Positions 54,328-63,303 of a stretch of DNA of 64,000 nt are shown here, in pieces (the stretch's first letter is position 1; every line of letters begins with the position of its first letter). The translations under genes were made by a program, and so were the position numbers. The stretch covers positions 1 to 64,000 of the forward strand of contig NZ_JACIIZ010000003.1 in the NCBI RefSeq assembly GCF_014205765.1, read 5' to 3'. The notes beneath the pieces are model-generated. The model saw only the letters and a list, made by a program, of their open reading frames with translations. It did not search any database and was not told the DNA's origin. The DNA is from Nitrospirillum iridis. GTDB taxonomy: Bacteria > Pseudomonadota > Alphaproteobacteria > Azospirillales > Azospirillaceae.

Positions 54328-55761
54328 ATGCTGTTCCCCACCCTGAATTTCGGCCTGTTCTTCCTGATCGTCTTCGCCCTTGCCTGGGCCCTGGTGCGCT
54401 GGCCGCGCGCGCGCGTCGCCTTGCTGTCGGCCGCCAGCTATGTCTTCTATGGCTGGTGGGACTGGCGCTATCTGTTCCTGCTGGCGGGCAGCACGCTGTT
54501 CAATTACGCGGCCGGCCATGTCATCTTGCGCCAGTCGACGCCGCGCGGCGCCAAGCTGGCGGTATCGCTGGCGGTGGCGGTGAACCTGGGCCTGCTGGGC
54601 TTTTTCAAGTACGCCGACTTCGCCAGCCATGCGGCCAACGATACCCTGACGCTGCTGGGCTTGCCGGTCCGCGTCGGCTTCCTGGACATGGTGGTGCCGG
54701 TCGGCATCTCCTTCTTCACCTTCCACGGCATCTCCTACCTGGTGGACCTCTACCGCGGCACGCTGAAGCGGCCGGCCGGGCTGATGCAGCTGGTGCTCTA
54801 CATCTCCTTCTTCCCGCAACTGGTGGCCGGCCCCATCGTCCGCGCCTCCCACTTCCTGCCACAGATCGGGGAGCGGCCGGAACCGGACGACATCCGCGCC
54901 ACGCGCGCCTATCTGCTGATCCTGGGGGGGCTGTTCAAGAAGGTCGTGGTGGCCAATTACCTGGCGACCGACCTGGTGGACGCCGTGTTCATGGATCCCG
55001 ACCGGTACGGCGCCCTGGACCTGTTGCTGGCCACCTATGGCTACGCCCTGCAGATCTATTGCGACTTCAGCGCCTATACCGACATCGCCATCGGCCTGGC
55101 GGCCCTTCTGGGCTTTCGCTTCCCCCAGAACTTCAACCAGCCCTACCGCTCCGCCTCGTTGCGGGAGTTCTGGCGGCGTTGGCACATCTCCCTGTCGTCC
55201 TGGCTGCGTGACTATCTCTACATCCCCTTGGGTGGCAACCGGGGCGGTACGTGGAATCACTGCCGCAACCTGATGATCACCATGCTGCTGGGCGGCCTGT
55301 GGCACGGCGCCAACTGGACCTTCGTCATCTGGGGCGCGCTGCACGGCGGCATGTTGGTGGCGGAGCATCTGGTGAACAAGGTCCGGGCCCTGACCATGGG
55401 TGAGTGGGAAGCGCCGGCGTTCAAGGGGTGGCGCCGTGGGTTGGCTATCGCCGCCACCTTCCATTTCGTCTGTTTCACCTGGATCTTCTTCCGCGCGCCC
55501 ACCTTGGATTTGGCGGGACGCTTCCTGGCGGGCTTCGGCCGCTGGACCATGCCGCCCACCGCCATCACGCCGCTGGCCGCCACCTTGATCGCGGGTGCGC
55601 TGGCGTCCCAGTTCTTGCCGGCCGATCGTCTGGCCCGTATCGAAGAGGCCGTGCGCCGCCTGCCCCTGGCCGCCTGGGGCGCGGCCGTGGGCCTTGCCGT
55701 GGTGCTGATCCAGGCCTGCGCGCCGGATGGCGTGGCGCCGTTCATCTACTTCCAGTTCTGA
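54328..55761 (+). CDS. MBOAT-family O-acyltransferase, AlgI/PatA-like (477 aa)
   Basis: A 10-12 helix membrane-bound O-acyltransferase starting MLFPTLNFGLFFLIVFALAW. The conserved block SLREFWRRWHISLSSWLRDY, then GLWHGANWTFVIWGALHGG with His326 and His339 (one of them the catalytic His), marks the AlgI/PatA/DltB-type branch. These proteins pass acetyl groups from the cytoplasm to the periplasmic SGNH partner. Two SGNH genes lie immediately upstream and a small membrane protein downstream, completing a likely polysaccharide or peptidoglycan O-acetylation system. Confidence 0.93.
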   Translation: MLFPTLNFGLFFLIVFALAWALVRWPRARVALLSAASYVFYGWWDWRYLFLLAGSTLFNYAAGHVILRQSTPRGAKLAVSLAVAVNLGLLGFFKYADFASHAANDTLTLLGLPVRVGFLDMVVPVGISFFTFHGISYLVDLYRGTLKRPAGLMQLVLYISFFPQLVAGPIVRASHFLPQIGERPEPDDIRATRAYLLILGGLFKKVVVANYLATDLVDAVFMDPDRYGALDLLLATYGYALQIYCDFSAYTDIAIGLAALLGFRFPQNFNQPYRSASLREFWRRWHISLSSWLRDYLYIPLGGNRGGTWNHCRNLMITMLLGGLWHGANWTFVIWGALHGGMLVAEHLVNKVRALTMGEWEAPAFKGWRRGLAIAATFHFVCFTWIFFRAPTLDLAGRFLAGFGRWTMPPTAITPLAATLIAGALASQFLPADRLARIEEAVRRLPLAAWGAAVGLAVVLIQACAPDGVAPFIYFQF

Positions 55762-55774
55762 GGGGCGACGATCT

Positions 55775-56089
55775 ATGCGCACCACCCCCCCGCCCATCGG
55801 ACGGCCATCGCCGCGCCCCCGCTACAATCCCGCCGAGGTGATCGACGGCGCGGCGCCCGCCCGCCTGCGGTCCGTCGTCCTGTCCTTGGCGTCGGCGTCG
55901 CTGGTGGCGCTGGTCCTGGGGGCCAAGCCGCTGGGCGACTGGGTCAATGGCCTGCCCATCAACGCCTTTACCGACCAACTGTCCGGCTGGGTCCAGACCT
56001 GGCAGGAGTGGATGGACGCCATCGGTGTGGGGCGCCTGTTCACCAGCGTGCAGTCCCTGTTCCGCTGGTTCCAGGGTTTGCGGTTCTGA
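55775..56089 (+). CDS. Small single-pass membrane protein of the O-acylation locus (104 aa)
   Basis: A Pro/Arg-rich cytoplasmic N-terminus (1-32) is followed by one membrane helix (about 33-52, RSVVLSLASASLVALVLGAK) and a periplasmic amphipathic region rich in Trp/Phe (SGWVQTWQEWMDAIGVGRLF). I recognise no family. GGGGCGACG precedes the ATG at 55775, 14 bases after the MBOAT stop, so it is cotranscribed. It could link the MBOAT channel to the SGNH proteins, as small proteins do in Dlt and Alg systems; that is inference. Confidence 0.72.
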   Translation: MRTTPPPIGRPSPRPRYNPAEVIDGAAPARLRSVVLSLASASLVALVLGAKPLGDWVNGLPINAFTDQLSGWVQTWQEWMDAIGVGRLFTSVQSLFRWFQGLRF

Positions 56090-56206
56090 CACCTGTGCCC
56101 AGGGGGAGCGGTGACGGGAAGCCCTTGCGCAGGGGGCTGCGGCGGCCATATGCTTGCACGATGATAGTCGCGGAACCATCTTCCGCTGTGCCTGAAGGCC
56201 GGCCCC

Positions 56207-56707
56207 ATGCAGCGCAAGAGCTTTGAAGACCTGACTTGCCCCATAGCCCGCAGCCTGGAACGGGTGGGGGAGTGGTGGAGCATCCTGATCCTGCGCGACG
56301 CCTTCCATGGCCTGACGCGTTTCGACCAGTTCCAGAAAAGCCTGGATATCGCCCCCAACATGCTGACCCGCCGTCTGGCGGCCCTGGTCGATGCCGGCCT
56401 GATGGAAAAGCGGCAATACAGCGAACGGCCACCCCGGCATGAGTATGTGCTGACGGAGCGGGGCCGTGATTTCCGCGAGGTCATGCTGGCGCTGCTGGCC
56501 TGGGGCAACCGCCATTTCGCGCCCGAGGGGCCGGCCGTGCAATTGGTCGACACGGTCACCGGCCTGCCCGCCGACCTGATGCTGGTCGACCGCGCCAGCG
56601 GCAAGCCCGCCACCAGCCGTGACTTCCGCCTGATGGCCGGCCCCGCCGCCGACGACGGTGTCCGCCAGCGCTACGCGCCCAAGGCGAAGGTTGCCGCCGG
56701 CGCCTGA
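56207..56707 (+). CDS. HxlR-family transcriptional regulator (166 aa)
   Basis: A winged helix-turn-helix of the HxlR group: CPIARSLERVGEWWSILILR (Cys11 is the family's N-terminal Cys), then FDQFQKSLDIAPNMLTRRLA and LTERGRDF. The C-terminal ~60 residues extend beyond the minimal domain. HxlR proteins respond to electrophiles or redox signals via Cys. The ATG at 56207 begins the domain. It may be the last gene of the O-acylation locus (117-base gap) or independent; a weak hairpin follows. Confidence 0.9.
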   Translation: MQRKSFEDLTCPIARSLERVGEWWSILILRDAFHGLTRFDQFQKSLDIAPNMLTRRLAALVDAGLMEKRQYSERPPRHEYVLTERGRDFREVMLALLAWGNRHFAPEGPAVQLVDTVTGLPADLMLVDRASGKPATSRDFRLMAGPAADDGVRQRYAPKAKVAAGA

Positions 56708-56723
56708 GGCCGGTCAAAGTGGC

Positions 56724-56750
56724 AAGCCCTAGGCCAAAGGGCTAGGGCTT
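56724..56750 (+). terminator. Weak hairpin after the HxlR gene
   Basis: AAGCCCTAG (56724-56732) and CTAGGGCTT (56742-56750) form a perfect 9-bp stem with a nine-base loop, 17 bases after the stop codon. There is no clean T-run. Confidence 0.5.
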
Positions 56751-56924
56751 GGTGGATTTGTTAAATCCGCCGCTCCGGCTGCTGGACCATTGCCCTATTC
56801 ACTAAGAATTATGGTTGCGCCTAACGGTCAGTGTTAGGTTTGATGCGTCATTTCGGCGGTGCACACATAATATTTGTGTCTGAATCCGCCGATTCTCTGT
56901 CATCGATTTGGGGAAATTCCATCG

Positions 56925-58010
56925 ATGAGGATTGCGCAAATCGCCCCCCTTTATGAATCGGTGCCGCCGACGTACTATGGTGGTACGGAAAGGGTAATAG
57001 CTTATTTGACCGACGCGCTGGTGGGCCTGGGGCACGACGTCACCCTGTTCGCCAGCGGTGAGTCCCGGACCAAGGCGACGCTGGCGCCCATGCGGCCCAA
57101 GGCCCTGTGGCTGGACGACGCGCCTCTGAAGTCGCCGGTGGCGGCCCATCTGGCCATGCTGGAGCAGGTGCGCCGCCGGGCGGACGATTTTGATGTCCTT
57201 CACTTCCACCTCAGCCACTTCCTGCACTTCCCCTTTTTCGGGGAATGCGTCCAGCGCACGGTGACCACGCCGCACGGGCGGCTCGATTATGCCGATCTGG
57301 CGCCGGCCTATCGCTTGTGGCCGCGCTATCCCATGATCTCCATCTCCGACCGGCAGCGGCGGCCCTTGGCGGACGCCAATTGGCTGGCCACCGTCCATCA
57401 CGGCCTGCCGCCGGACCTGTATCGCCCACCCCAGGGACGGCCGGGCGGCAGCGGCGGCTATCTGGCCTTCCTGGGCCGCTTTTCGCGCGACAAGCGGCCG
57501 GATCGCGCCATCGATATCGCCGAACGCGCCGGCCTGCCGCTGAGGTTGGCGGCCAAGGTTGGGGACGATGACCGGACCTATTTCCACGAGCAAGTGGAGC
57601 CCCGGATCGATGGCAAGACCATCCGCCATGTGGGCGAGATCACCGATGACCAGAAGCCGGACTTCCTGGGGGATGCCGCGGCCCTGCTGTTGCCCATTGA
57701 TTGGCCCGAACCCTTCGGCCTGGTGGTGATCGAGGCGTTCGCCTGCGGCACCCCCGTCATCGCCTGGGACAATGGCGCCATGCCGGAGATCATCGACCAG
57801 GGCGTCACCGGCTTTGTCGTCACCTCAATTGAGGAGGCGGTGGACGCGGTCGCGCGGGCCCGGACGCTGGATCGCGCCCGTATCCGACAGGTGTTCGAAC
57901 GACGCTTTTCCGCCACGGCCATGGCCCGCACCTATGTGGCCGCCTACGAGGTCCTGATGAGGGACGGCAGCGCGACCGGCGCCCGCGCCGTGGCCCACAC
58001 ATCGCTTTGA
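56925..58010 (+). CDS. GT4-family glycosyltransferase (361 aa)
   Basis: A GT-B fold enzyme. The N-terminal donor loop is in IAPLYESVPPTYYGGTERVI, and the C-terminal EX7E-type motif is in EPFGLVVIEAFACGTPVIAW. It has no signal or membrane segment. The frame is open from 56874; the ATG at 56925 starts the Rossmann strand MRIAQIAPLYE. It precedes the amylo-1,6-glucosidase gene by 27 bases; this pair occurs in other alphaproteobacteria, next to trehalose or glycogen genes. The donor and acceptor are unknown. Confidence 0.87.
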   Translation: MRIAQIAPLYESVPPTYYGGTERVIAYLTDALVGLGHDVTLFASGESRTKATLAPMRPKALWLDDAPLKSPVAAHLAMLEQVRRRADDFDVLHFHLSHFLHFPFFGECVQRTVTTPHGRLDYADLAPAYRLWPRYPMISISDRQRRPLADANWLATVHHGLPPDLYRPPQGRPGGSGGYLAFLGRFSRDKRPDRAIDIAERAGLPLRLAAKVGDDDRTYFHEQVEPRIDGKTIRHVGEITDDQKPDFLGDAAALLLPIDWPEPFGLVVIEAFACGTPVIAWDNGAMPEIIDQGVTGFVVTSIEEAVDAVARARTLDRARIRQVFERRFSATAMARTYVAAYEVLMRDGSATGARAVAHTSL

Positions 58011-58037
58011 CCCCGTCCGGCACCTCGCGAGAATCCC

Positions 58038-60206
58038 ATGGCAGTCCTTGATGAACGACAGCTGGACCCGGCGATCGGTCTGGCCGGCCCTGACGGCAGT
58101 GGTCCGCGGGAAACCTTTCGCCTGTTCGCGCTGAAGCATGGCGACTGCTTCGTCGTGGCCGACGCCCATGGCGACATCCAGGGACAGGGCGACGGCCTGT
58201 TCGTGGATGACACCCGTATCCTGTCCCGCTACCAGTTGCGCATCGCGGACAAGGAACCCTCGCTGCTGGGCGCCTCGCTCAGCGAGGACAACATCCTGTT
58301 CACCGCCAACAGCACCAATGTGCCCATGCCCGCCGCCGGTGGCGGCATGACCCTGTGGGGCGTCATCCATATCGAGCGCACGCGCATTCTCTGGCAGAAC
58401 CGGATGTATGAGCGGGTGACCCTGTCCAATTTCGGCGGCAGCGACATCGTGGTACCGCTGGCCTTCATCTTCGCCGCGGATTTCCGCGACATGTTCGAGG
58501 TTCGGGGATCCACCCGCCCGCTACGCGGCCGTACGCATGAGGCCCAGCTCTCGGGCGATGGCGTGACGCTCAGCTATGAGGGGCTGGACCATGTGACGCG
58601 CCAGTCCAACCTGTCCTTTTCCCAGGCGCCCGACCGCTTGCAGGGCGATCGCGCCGTTTTCAACGTCACCTTGCCCACCCGAGGGCGGCATGTCCTGTAC
58701 ATCGAGGTGGGGACGGAGCGCACCGCCACGCCCAGCCGGGTGCGGTTCCGTGCCGCCGCCGTGCGGGCCCGGCTGGAGATGCGCACCAAGCGTCGGCGTG
58801 GCGCCAGCGTCTACAGCTCCGGCCGGGTGTTCAACGACTGGCTGGCGCGGGCCCAGGCCGATACCGCCCTGTTGACGACGGAACTGGCGACGGGGCCCTA
58901 TCCCTATGCCGGCATTCCCTGGTTCTCCACCGCCTTCGGCCGCGACGGCATCATCTCGGCCTTGCAGATGATGTGGCTGAACCCCCGGTTGGCCAGGGGG
59001 GTCCTGGCCTTTCTCGCCACCCACCAGGCGACGGAGACGGCCCCCTTCAGTGATGCCCAGCCGGGCAAAATCCTGCACGAGACGCGCAAGGGGGAAATGG
59101 CGGTGCTGCGCGAGCTGCCCTTCGGCCGCTACTACGGCAGTGTCGATACCACCCCACTCTACATCTACTTGGCGTCGGTCTATGCCGACCGTACCGGCGA
59201 CATGGCCTTCATCGACCAGTTGTGGCCGTCCCTTTGCGCCGCGGCGGCGTGGATGGAGGGGGCGGGGGACCAGAACGGCGACGGATTCGTCGACTATCAG
59301 CGCGCGGAGGAATCGGGCTTGGCCAACCAGGGTTGGAAGGACAGCTTCGACAGCATCCAGCATGCCGACGGTAGCCTGCCCGAGGGGCCCATCGCGCTTG
59401 TCGAGGTCCAGGGCTATGTCTATGCCGCCTATTGCGGCCTGGCGCGCCTGGCCACCCGCCGGGGAGAGGACGCGCAGGCCACCTATTGGCAGCAGCGGGC
59501 CGAGGCCCTGCGCCAGGCGGTGGAAACCCATTTCTGGATGGAGGACATGGGCTTCTACGCCCTGGCGCTGGATGGCAGGGGCCGGCCCTGCCGCGTGCGC
59601 GCCTCCAACGTCGGGCATCTGCTGTTCGTGGGCCTGCCCTCGCCGGAACGGGCGCAGCGGGTGGCCGACCAGTTGCTGGCCGGATCCTTCCACACCGGTT
59701 GGGGCATCCGCACGCTGGCGGATACCGAGGCCTGCTTCAATCCCATGTCCTACCACAACGGGTCTGTCTGGCCGCACGACACCGCGATTTGCGCCGCCGG
59801 TCTGGCCCGCTACGGCGTGCGCGCCGGCGTGGTGAGGCTGATGAGCGACACGTTCGAGGCGGCGGTGCGTTTCGGCATGCGCCTGCCAGAGCTGTTCTGT
59901 GGATTCCCGCGGGAACAGGGGGAAACGCCCATCGCCTATCCAGTGGCCTGTGTGCCCCAGGCCTGGGCGGCCGGCGCCGTTTTCATGCTGCTGCAAGCCT
60001 GCCTGGGCATCGAGGTGGATGGCTGGCGGGGCGAAATCCATGTCAACCGGCCCAAGTTGCCCATCGGTATCGATCAGCTGACGGTCCGCCGGGTGACGGT
60101 GGGGGAACACACCGTGGACCTTTCCTTCCAACGCGTCGGCGGGCAGGTCATCGCCTCCATCGCCGACCATGAGGAGGGGCTGGTGCCCCTGATCGTTCGC
60201 TCGTGA
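58038..60206 (+). CDS. Amylo-alpha-1,6-glucosidase / glycogen-debranching family protein (722 aa)
   Basis: The N-terminal beta domain (about 25-215, GLFVDDTRILSRYQLRIADK) is the GDE_N_bis type. The C-terminal (alpha/alpha)6 barrel carries GPYPYAGIPWFSTAFGRDGI, QGWKDSFDSI and MSYHNGSVWPHDTAICAAG, typical of bacterial amylo-1,6-glucosidases. It has no signal peptide. The reaction for this bacterial group is often unverified; some members act on glucosylglycerate or similar. It is cotranscribed with the GT4 gene. The ATG at 58038 follows a short leader with CTCGCGAGAAT. Confidence 0.88.
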   Translation: MAVLDERQLDPAIGLAGPDGSGPRETFRLFALKHGDCFVVADAHGDIQGQGDGLFVDDTRILSRYQLRIADKEPSLLGASLSEDNILFTANSTNVPMPAAGGGMTLWGVIHIERTRILWQNRMYERVTLSNFGGSDIVVPLAFIFAADFRDMFEVRGSTRPLRGRTHEAQLSGDGVTLSYEGLDHVTRQSNLSFSQAPDRLQGDRAVFNVTLPTRGRHVLYIEVGTERTATPSRVRFRAAAVRARLEMRTKRRRGASVYSSGRVFNDWLARAQADTALLTTELATGPYPYAGIPWFSTAFGRDGIISALQMMWLNPRLARGVLAFLATHQATETAPFSDAQPGKILHETRKGEMAVLRELPFGRYYGSVDTTPLYIYLASVYADRTGDMAFIDQLWPSLCAAAAWMEGAGDQNGDGFVDYQRAEESGLANQGWKDSFDSIQHADGSLPEGPIALVEVQGYVYAAYCGLARLATRRGEDAQATYWQQRAEALRQAVETHFWMEDMGFYALALDGRGRPCRVRASNVGHLLFVGLPSPERAQRVADQLLAGSFHTGWGIRTLADTEACFNPMSYHNGSVWPHDTAICAAGLARYGVRAGVVRLMSDTFEAAVRFGMRLPELFCGFPREQGETPIAYPVACVPQAWAAGAVFMLLQACLGIEVDGWRGEIHVNRPKLPIGIDQLTVRRVTVGEHTVDLSFQRVGGQVIASIADHEEGLVPLIVRS

Positions 60207-60440
60207 CCGGCGGGGGCTGCTTGCGCGGGCCTAAGCGTTTTTGCTGTTCTGGCTTTATCCCCGGCGCCTTTTTTGGAACACAATCTCGACTCTAGAATTA
60301 ATATAAGAATATTGAAGCGTTAACCAGTAGAAATGGCCGATACGCCTATATCCGTTCGGCCCGCGCGATATATGACCGGATATTCGTGATCATAATACCA
60401 GGTCATAACCTTCTTAACCGCTAGGTATGGGTGCATCACC
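60207..60440. promoter_or_regulatory. AT-rich promoter region of the otsAB operon
   Basis: This is one of the least GC-rich stretches in the window (AATTAATATAAGAATATTG near 60296). TATGACC (60371-60377) is inverted as GGTCATA (60401-60407) 23 bases on. I could not find a clear EcfG-type GGAAC/CGTT pair. It probably holds the otsA promoter. Confidence 0.45.
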
Positions 60441-62351
60441 ATGATGGACATCGATTTGGGTGCGTTGCTGACGCAGGAGCCCGCCGCCGTCTACCTGGTG
60501 GGGGCCAGCCTACTCTTATCCGTTGCCGCACTTATCCTTTCCACCGCCCTGCTGCTGCGCTGGAGCCGCAGCCGGCCCCCGGCGATGGACGAGGCCACCA
60601 TTCCCACGTATGAGGAAACCCGCCGTCAGGTGAGGGCGGCCCAGGCCCCGGCGGCTGAGCCCCCCGTGGCCGGCGCGCGCGCGGCCCATGTCGCCCGGCG
60701 CGCGTTGCGCTCCTCCTCTCCGGGCGAGGGCATCGCCACGGACCGTTTGGGGACCTGGACGCCGGACATGTTGCGCCACCTGCTGAAGACGGAACTGCCA
60801 GGCGCGCAGGTCATCGTTGTGTCCAACCGGGAACCCTTCATCCACGACCTGGAGGAAGGGGGCGGGGTCAAGCTGCGCGCGCCGGCCGGGGGGCTGGTGG
60901 CGGCCCTGGATCCCGTGATGCGCGCCTGTTCCGGCACCTGGATCGCCCATGGCAGCGGGTCTGCCGACCGCCTGACGGTGGATGGGGACGACCGCATCGC
61001 CGTGCCACCCGACAATCCGTCCTACACCCTGCGCCGCGTTTGGCTCAGCGAGGCGGAGGAGAAGCACTATTATTACGGCTTTTCCAATGATGGCCTTTGG
61101 CCACTGTGCCATGTCGCCTTCACCCGGCCCAGCTTCAACGCCGACGACTGGGCGGCTTATGAGGCCGTGAACCGCCGCTTCGCCGACGTGGTGGTGGAGG
61201 AGGCGCGGGACGAGCGGCCGGTGGTCCTGATCCAGGATTATCACTTCGCCCTGCTGCCCCGGATGATCCGGGAGCGGCTGCCGGACGCCGGCATCATCAC
61301 CTTCTGGCACATTCCCTGGCCCAACGCCGAGATCTTCGGCATCTGCCCCTGGCGGGAACGGATCCTGGACGGCCTGTTGGGCAGTTCGGTGGTGGGATTC
61401 CACACCCAGTACTACTGCAACAACTTCATCGAGACGGTGGACCGCTTCCTGGAAAGCCGGATCGAGCGCGATGCCGCCGCCGTCACCTTTGGTGGCCACA
61501 CCACCCACGTCCACGCCCATCCCATCTCCATCGAATGGCCGCCGGCGTCGCTTTCCCGCCAGCCGCCCGTGGCTGCCTGCCGCCGTGCCATCTTCGAGCG
61601 CTTCAACCTGCCCACGCATGTGAAGCTGTGCGTCGGGGTGGAGCGGTTCGACTACACCAAGGGCATCATCGACCGCTTCCGTGCCGTGGAGGAACTGTTC
61701 AAGCGTCAGCCAGAATGGATCGGCCGCCTGGTGATGCTGCAGGTGGCGGCCCCCAGCCGCACGGCGCTGCCGGCGTACCAGCAATGCCAGCGGGAATGCC
61801 TGGACTATGTGGATGAATTGAACGCCCGCTATGGTCGCGACGGCTATCAGCCCATCCACATGCTCAATGAGTCCTATGGCAAGGATGAGGTCTACGGCCT
61901 GCTGCGCGCCGCCGACCTGTGCATGGTCACCAGCCTGCACGACGGCATGAACCTGGTGGCCAAGGAATTCGTCGCGGCGCGGGAGGATGAGCAGGGCGTG
62001 CTGGTGCTCAGCAGCTTCGCCGGGGCTTCCAAGGAACTTCCCGAAAGCATCATCATCAACCCCTACGACACCTCCGGGATGGCCGACGCGCTGCTGCGCG
62101 GCCTGACCATGTCGCCTGAGGAACAGCGCGAGCGGATGCGCCGCATGCGCGAGACGGTGCGCGAAAACAACATCTACCGCTGGGCGGGCAACATGCTGCT
62201 GGACGGCGCCCGCCTCCGCAAACGCCACCATACCGCCCATGTCACGGCCAAGCTGGCCAAGCAGCAGTCCGGGCGCCACGGCCTGGGCCGCAACGTGGTG
62301 CGCCTGGTCGGCATGGGGAAGGGAAAGAACGTTGAGCCCAGCCATTACTGA
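60441..62351 (+). CDS. otsA: Trehalose-6-phosphate synthase (GT20) with N-terminal membrane anchor (636 aa)
   Basis: A GT20 enzyme making trehalose-6-phosphate from UDP-glucose and glucose-6-phosphate. Visible blocks: [75 protein letters not shown] and [17 protein letters not shown]. Unusually, residues 16-40 form a membrane helix followed by RWSRSR, so the enzyme is likely anchored with its body in the cytoplasm; a ~75-residue linker precedes the catalytic domain. The usual length is about 460-500. It overlaps otsB by 20 bases. Confidence 0.9.
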   Translation: MMDIDLGALLTQEPAAVYLVGASLLLSVAALILSTALLLRWSRSRPPAMDEATIPTYEETRRQVRAAQAPAAEPPVAGARAAHVARRALRSSSPGEGIATDRLGTWTPDMLRHLLKTELPGAQVIVVSNREPFIHDLEEGGGVKLRAPAGGLVAALDPVMRACSGTWIAHGSGSADRLTVDGDDRIAVPPDNPSYTLRRVWLSEAEEKHYYYGFSNDGLWPLCHVAFTRPSFNADDWAAYEAVNRRFADVVVEEARDERPVVLIQDYHFALLPRMIRERLPDAGIITFWHIPWPNAEIFGICPWRERILDGLLGSSVVGFHTQYYCNNFIETVDRFLESRIERDAAAVTFGGHTTHVHAHPISIEWPPASLSRQPPVAACRRAIFERFNLPTHVKLCVGVERFDYTKGIIDRFRAVEELFKRQPEWIGRLVMLQVAAPSRTALPAYQQCQRECLDYVDELNARYGRDGYQPIHMLNESYGKDEVYGLLRAADLCMVTSLHDGMNLVAKEFVAAREDEQGVLVLSSFAGASKELPESIIINPYDTSGMADALLRGLTMSPEEQRERMRRMRETVRENNIYRWAGNMLLDGARLRKRHHTAHVTAKLAKQQSGRHGLGRNVVRLVGMGKGKNVEPSHY

Positions 62352-63189
62352 CAGCCCGCCCCCAACCGCCCCGGCGCCGGCCGCCGGCGACGGTTGGGCC
62401 CTGTTCCTGGATATCGACGGCACGCTGCTGGAACACCACAGGGACCCGACCGGGGTGGTGGTGGACCAGGACCTGCGGGACCTGCTGACCCGCCTGGATC
62501 GCCGCTTGGGTGGGGCGGTGGCGGTGATCAGCGGTCGCTCGCTGGCGTCCATCGACACTTTGTTCCAGCCCATGCGGTTGCGCGCCGGCGGCCTGTTCGG
62601 CATCGAGATGCGCCTGTCGCCGGCGGATCCGGCGGTCGCCGCACCGGAACCGCCGGCCCTGGCCGCCCTCGCGGCGCGCGCGCACGCGGAATTCGGCCAT
62701 GTCCGGAGCATCGTCATCGAGCGCAAGGGGCCGGTGCTGGCCATCCATACCGGGCCGGCGCCCGGCACGCTGGACGAGGTCACCCGGTTGGCCAAGGCGG
62801 CGCTACCCGGCCTGCCCCCGGGCTATCGCATCGTGGAGGGCAATGTCGGGGTGGAACTGATGCCGGCCCAGGCACTGAAGGGCGACGCCGTGGGCCGCTT
62901 CATGGCGACGGAGCCTTTCAAGGGGCGCCGGCCCATCTTCATTGGCGACGACGTGCCCGACGAACACGCGTTTGAGAGCGTCCATAGGCTGGGTGGGGTC
63001 GCCGTCAAGGTGGGCCGGCCAGAGCAGGCGACGGCCGCCCCATACGCCCTGGCCGATGTCGCCGCCGTCCGCGCCTGGCTGGGCGACCCCCAGTTTCCGC
63101 TGCTGGACAGATTGGCGCGACAGGAGGGAAGGCCGCTGCCGGCGACGGAGACGCCGCCTCGTCTTTCGCGTATGGCGGGGCTTATGTGA
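62332..63189 (+). CDS. otsB: Trehalose-6-phosphate phosphatase (285 aa)
   Basis: A HAD-superfamily phosphatase: FLDIDGTLLE with Asp27 (nucleophile) and Asp29, VAVISGRSLASID, and FIGDDVPDEHAFESV for Mg binding. It removes phosphate from trehalose-6-phosphate to give trehalose. The start is TTG at 62332, chosen because GGGAAGGGAAAG lies just upstream inside otsA and homology starts right after; the frame runs further upstream only within otsA. The 20-base overlap implies coupled synthesis of both enzymes. Confidence 0.9.
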   Translation: MSPAITDSPPPTAPAPAAGDGWALFLDIDGTLLEHHRDPTGVVVDQDLRDLLTRLDRRLGGAVAVISGRSLASIDTLFQPMRLRAGGLFGIEMRLSPADPAVAAPEPPALAALAARAHAEFGHVRSIVIERKGPVLAIHTGPAPGTLDEVTRLAKAALPGLPPGYRIVEGNVGVELMPAQALKGDAVGRFMATEPFKGRRPIFIGDDVPDEHAFESVHRLGGVAVKVGRPEQATAAPYALADVAAVRAWLGDPQFPLLDRLARQEGRPLPATETPPRLSRMAGLM

Positions 63190-63303
63190 TCCAATGCACG
63201 ACTTGACGGTCGCCAGGTGCCGCGCCACCGTCTGATGCTCGCCCAGGTTTAGCGGCCGTCCGGCGCGCATACCTCGGCGGTCCCTGCGGCGGAGGGCGGC
63301 TTC

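Noticed and set aside
60270-60330. EcfG-type stress promoter before otsA (GGAAC with CGTT)
   Set aside because: GGAAC at about 60275 and CGTT at about 60317 are too far apart for the -35/-10 spacing.
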